DNA from: Actinomycetes bacterium
Lineage (GTDB): Bacteria; Actinomycetota; Aquicultoria; UBA3085; Oleimmundimicrobiaceae
Reading direction: 5' to 3'
Assembly: GCA_030614255.1 (NCBI GenBank)
Contig: JAUWKI010000008.1
Coordinates: 1-58,953 of the forward strand
DNA length: 58,953 nucleotides
Positions 57,841 through 58,953 of this stretch are shown here, one piece after another. Every line of letters begins with the position of its first letter. The stretch's first letter is position 1. The notes beneath the pieces are model-generated. The model saw nothing but the letters and a program-made list of their open reading frames with translations. It ran no database searches and had not been told where the DNA came from. A program made the translations under genes and the position numbers.

Positions 57841-58791
57841 TTAAGAATCTATAGATGCATCAACAATTATCGATTCTCTTTTTTTATTGGGATGCCCGTA
57901 CCAAACTTCAACTCGTACCGCATCTCTTGCCTTGCCATATCTCATCGTAAGCTCTGCCGCCTTTTCTAACATTTTCCTGTTTGTCTTCCCCTTTAGAATA
58001 GTTTTGGGGCCAGGGTAGTTTTTAACTTGAAAAAGAAAATCATCATCTCTTGCCAATTCGGTTAATTTTTCATTCTCGTCTTGATTCCTAGAAACGACTA
58101 TTAAGGCTCCATTGATTGGAAAATGACGACCGTACTTCAATAACTCCAGCTCGTTTACGCCGGGCTCCGAATTTACTTTAAGCAAATCTCTCAATCGATT
58201 AGAAAAAGTATCATCTGTTAAGAGACAGCCACCTGCTGGGGTAGGAAAGTCCCGTAAATCATATTTCCTCGCCAACTCAAGTTGGATTTTTCGGGAGCGG
58301 CCATTGATGGAGAGTAACTCCTCCCTGTCAACCCACCCTTTTTCTTCTGGCACTGTAATCGGAAGAAGCTTTGAGGAGAGTGGGCGAAGGATATAACCCT
58401 CATAACCAGATTTCTTATCTACAGTTCGTAATGCAGTCTTGTTCTGAGACATTGGACGTTCCCCCAAAACATCACCAGAAATAATAAACGAAGCATCTTT
58501 TTCTCGCATAAAATCCCCTGCTTTTTTTGTCATAAGAATATGACAATCAAGGCAAGGATTCATATTTTTTCCGTAACCATGCTTTGGACTTTTTACGATC
58601 TTAAGATGCTCTTCCGTTATATCCTGAACTGTTAAAGAAAGATTTATCGTTCCAGCCATTCTTTCGGCAATTTTAGAATCAAAGAAAGGTGTGGTAAAAG
58701 TAATCCCTTCAACTTCAACCCCTTGCTCTTGAATTAATTTGGCTGCCAAGATGCTATCTAAACCGCCCGAAAAAAGTGCAACCGCCTTCAA
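57841..58791 (-). CDS. PP-loop tRNA thiolase-like ATPase with C-terminal NFACT-R-like domain
   Basis: The roughly 316-residue protein begins with the ATP-pyrophosphatase motif ALFSGGLDSILAAKL. MNPCLDCHILM and PAGGCLLTD hold Cys residues likely used in sulfur transfer, as in ThiI/MnmA relatives. The C-terminal third (KNYPGPKTILKG, MRYGKARDAVRVEVWYG) resembles the DUF814/NFACT-R RNA-binding domain. It probably adds sulfur to tRNA; the exact position modified is unknown. TTG at 58791 is chosen because GGAGAC lies upstream, and earlier codons are repeat sequence. Confidence 0.82.
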   Translation of the reverse strand: MKAVALFSGGLDSILAAKLIQEQGVEVEGITFTTPFFDSKIAERMAGTINLSLTVQDITEEHLKIVKSPKHGYGKNMNPCLDCHILMTKKAGDFMREKDASFIISGDVLGERPMSQNKTALRTVDKKSGYEGYILRPLSSKLLPITVPEEKGWVDREELLSINGRSRKIQLELARKYDLRDFPTPAGGCLLTDDTFSNRLRDLLKVNSEPGVNELELLKYGRHFPINGALIVVSRNQDENEKLTELARDDDFLFQVKNYPGPKTILKGKTNRKMLEKAAELTMRYGKARDAVRVEVWYGHPNKKRESIIVDASIDS

Positions 58792-58794
58792 ATT

Positions 58795-58828
58795 AGTCTC
58801 CAGTCTCCAGCTTACAGTCGCCAGCAAA
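58795..58828. repeat. Spacer repeat before the thiolase-like gene
   Basis: AGTCTCCAGTCTCCAGCTTACAGTCGCCAGC belongs to the CCAGC/CCAGT family also seen at 8365-8432 and 16737-16796. It lies between the gene start and the insertion-sequence end. Confidence 0.6.
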
Positions 58829-58831
58829 TAG

Positions 58832-58857
58832 ATACCCACGCCCTTACAGGCGTGGTA
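58832..58857 (-). mobile_element. Subterminal hairpin of an IS200/IS605-type element (right end)
   Basis: CCACGCC, loop CTTACA and GGCGTGG form a seven-base-pair stem six bases after the transposase stop. IS200/IS605 elements carry such hairpins close to each end for recognition by TnpA. The element's other end lies outside the window. Confidence 0.6.
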
Positions 58858-58862
58858 CTTAC

Positions 58863-58953
58863 CTAAATTTCAAGCTCCGCTTGTCCTGCATCTTCTCTTC
58901 CTTGCATCTCAACGTATCTTTTTATTGTCTTTTCATTTATCCCTACAGTGGAA
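58863..58953 (-). CDS. tnpA: IS200/IS605-family transposase TnpA, C-terminal fragment
   Basis: The window ends inside this gene. The visible 29 codons read STVGINEKTIKRYVEMQG and REDAGQAELEI, then TAG. This matches the end of Y1-type IS200 transposases, where a similar helix carries catalytic Tyr upstream of this part. The catalytic residues themselves are outside the window. The adjoining hairpin supports the identification. Confidence 0.72.
   Translation of the reverse strand, partial: STVGINEKTIKRYVEMQGREDAGQAELEI

Overview
The window comes from an anaerobic bacterium of moderate to low G+C. Nearly every gene lies on the minus strand in long, tight operons. Clues to lifestyle are siroheme-dependent heme synthesis, System I cytochrome c maturation, a Tat-exported selenocysteine formate dehydrogenase, molybdenum/tungsten cofactor genes under Moco-type riboswitches, an Mrp-type cation antiporter and the NADH sensor Rex. 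Rex suggests a Gram-positive-side or related lineage, possibly an uncultivated one. I cannot assign a phylum from sequence alone. TGA is used as a true stop (for example in moaA and the ahbA-ahbB fusion), so the four in-frame TGAs described below are best read as selenocysteine, not as a changed genetic code.

Layout. 0.1-0.6 kb: RelE/Phd-type toxin-antitoxin pair. 1-6 kb: sugar-nucleotide and glycan genes (NDP-sugar epimerase/dehydratase, two glycosyltransferases, wecB, small EamA transporter). 6-10.6 kb: hemL, an ahbA-ahbB fusion, ahbD and hemB. 10.6-15.3 kb: an accessory island with unknown membrane-anchored proteins, one carrying HExxH, an AbiE-type toxin-antitoxin pair and tRNA-Ala. 15.5-22 kb: ahbC, a four-helix-bundle gene, cobA-hemD, hemC, hemA and precorrin-2 dehydrogenase. 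22-27.5 kb: a HemX/CcsA-like protein, ccmD (45 codons), ccmC, B, A, F and E. Together these cover glutamyl-tRNA to heme by the siroheme route and then heme export and attachment to cytochromes.

27.8-35.5 kb: a CcmC-like protein, mogA, moaC, moaA, moeA and a tungstate/molybdate ABC transporter whose binding-protein gene has a Moco-type riboswitch. 35.7-36.4 kb: a 62-codon HTH-like gene behind a second riboswitch. 36.4-44.7 kb: a ten-gene Mrp/Mbh-type antiporter operon ending in a membrane GGDEF protein. 44.8-53 kb: tatA, mobB, fdhD, mobA, fdhE, a NrfD-type membrane subunit, fdhB and selenocysteine fdhA behind a third riboswitch. 53.5-54.2 kb: rex.

54.3-56.5 kb is the only plus-strand operon and the most unusual locus. 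It holds three consecutive genes that each contain one in-frame TGA at a redox-active position: a lipoprotein thioredoxin with U-P-I-C, a multiheme cytochrome with C-T-U-H where the first CxxCH would be, and a second lipoprotein thioredoxin with U-P-A-C. Each TGA is followed by a hairpin at SECIS distance. The window ends with an M50 protease with CBS domains, a PP-loop tRNA thiolase-like gene and the 3' end of an IS200/IS605-type transposase.

Several dispersed repeat families fill most longer spacers, and some copies lie in frame inside ahbAB, ahbD, ccmF and cobA-hemD.
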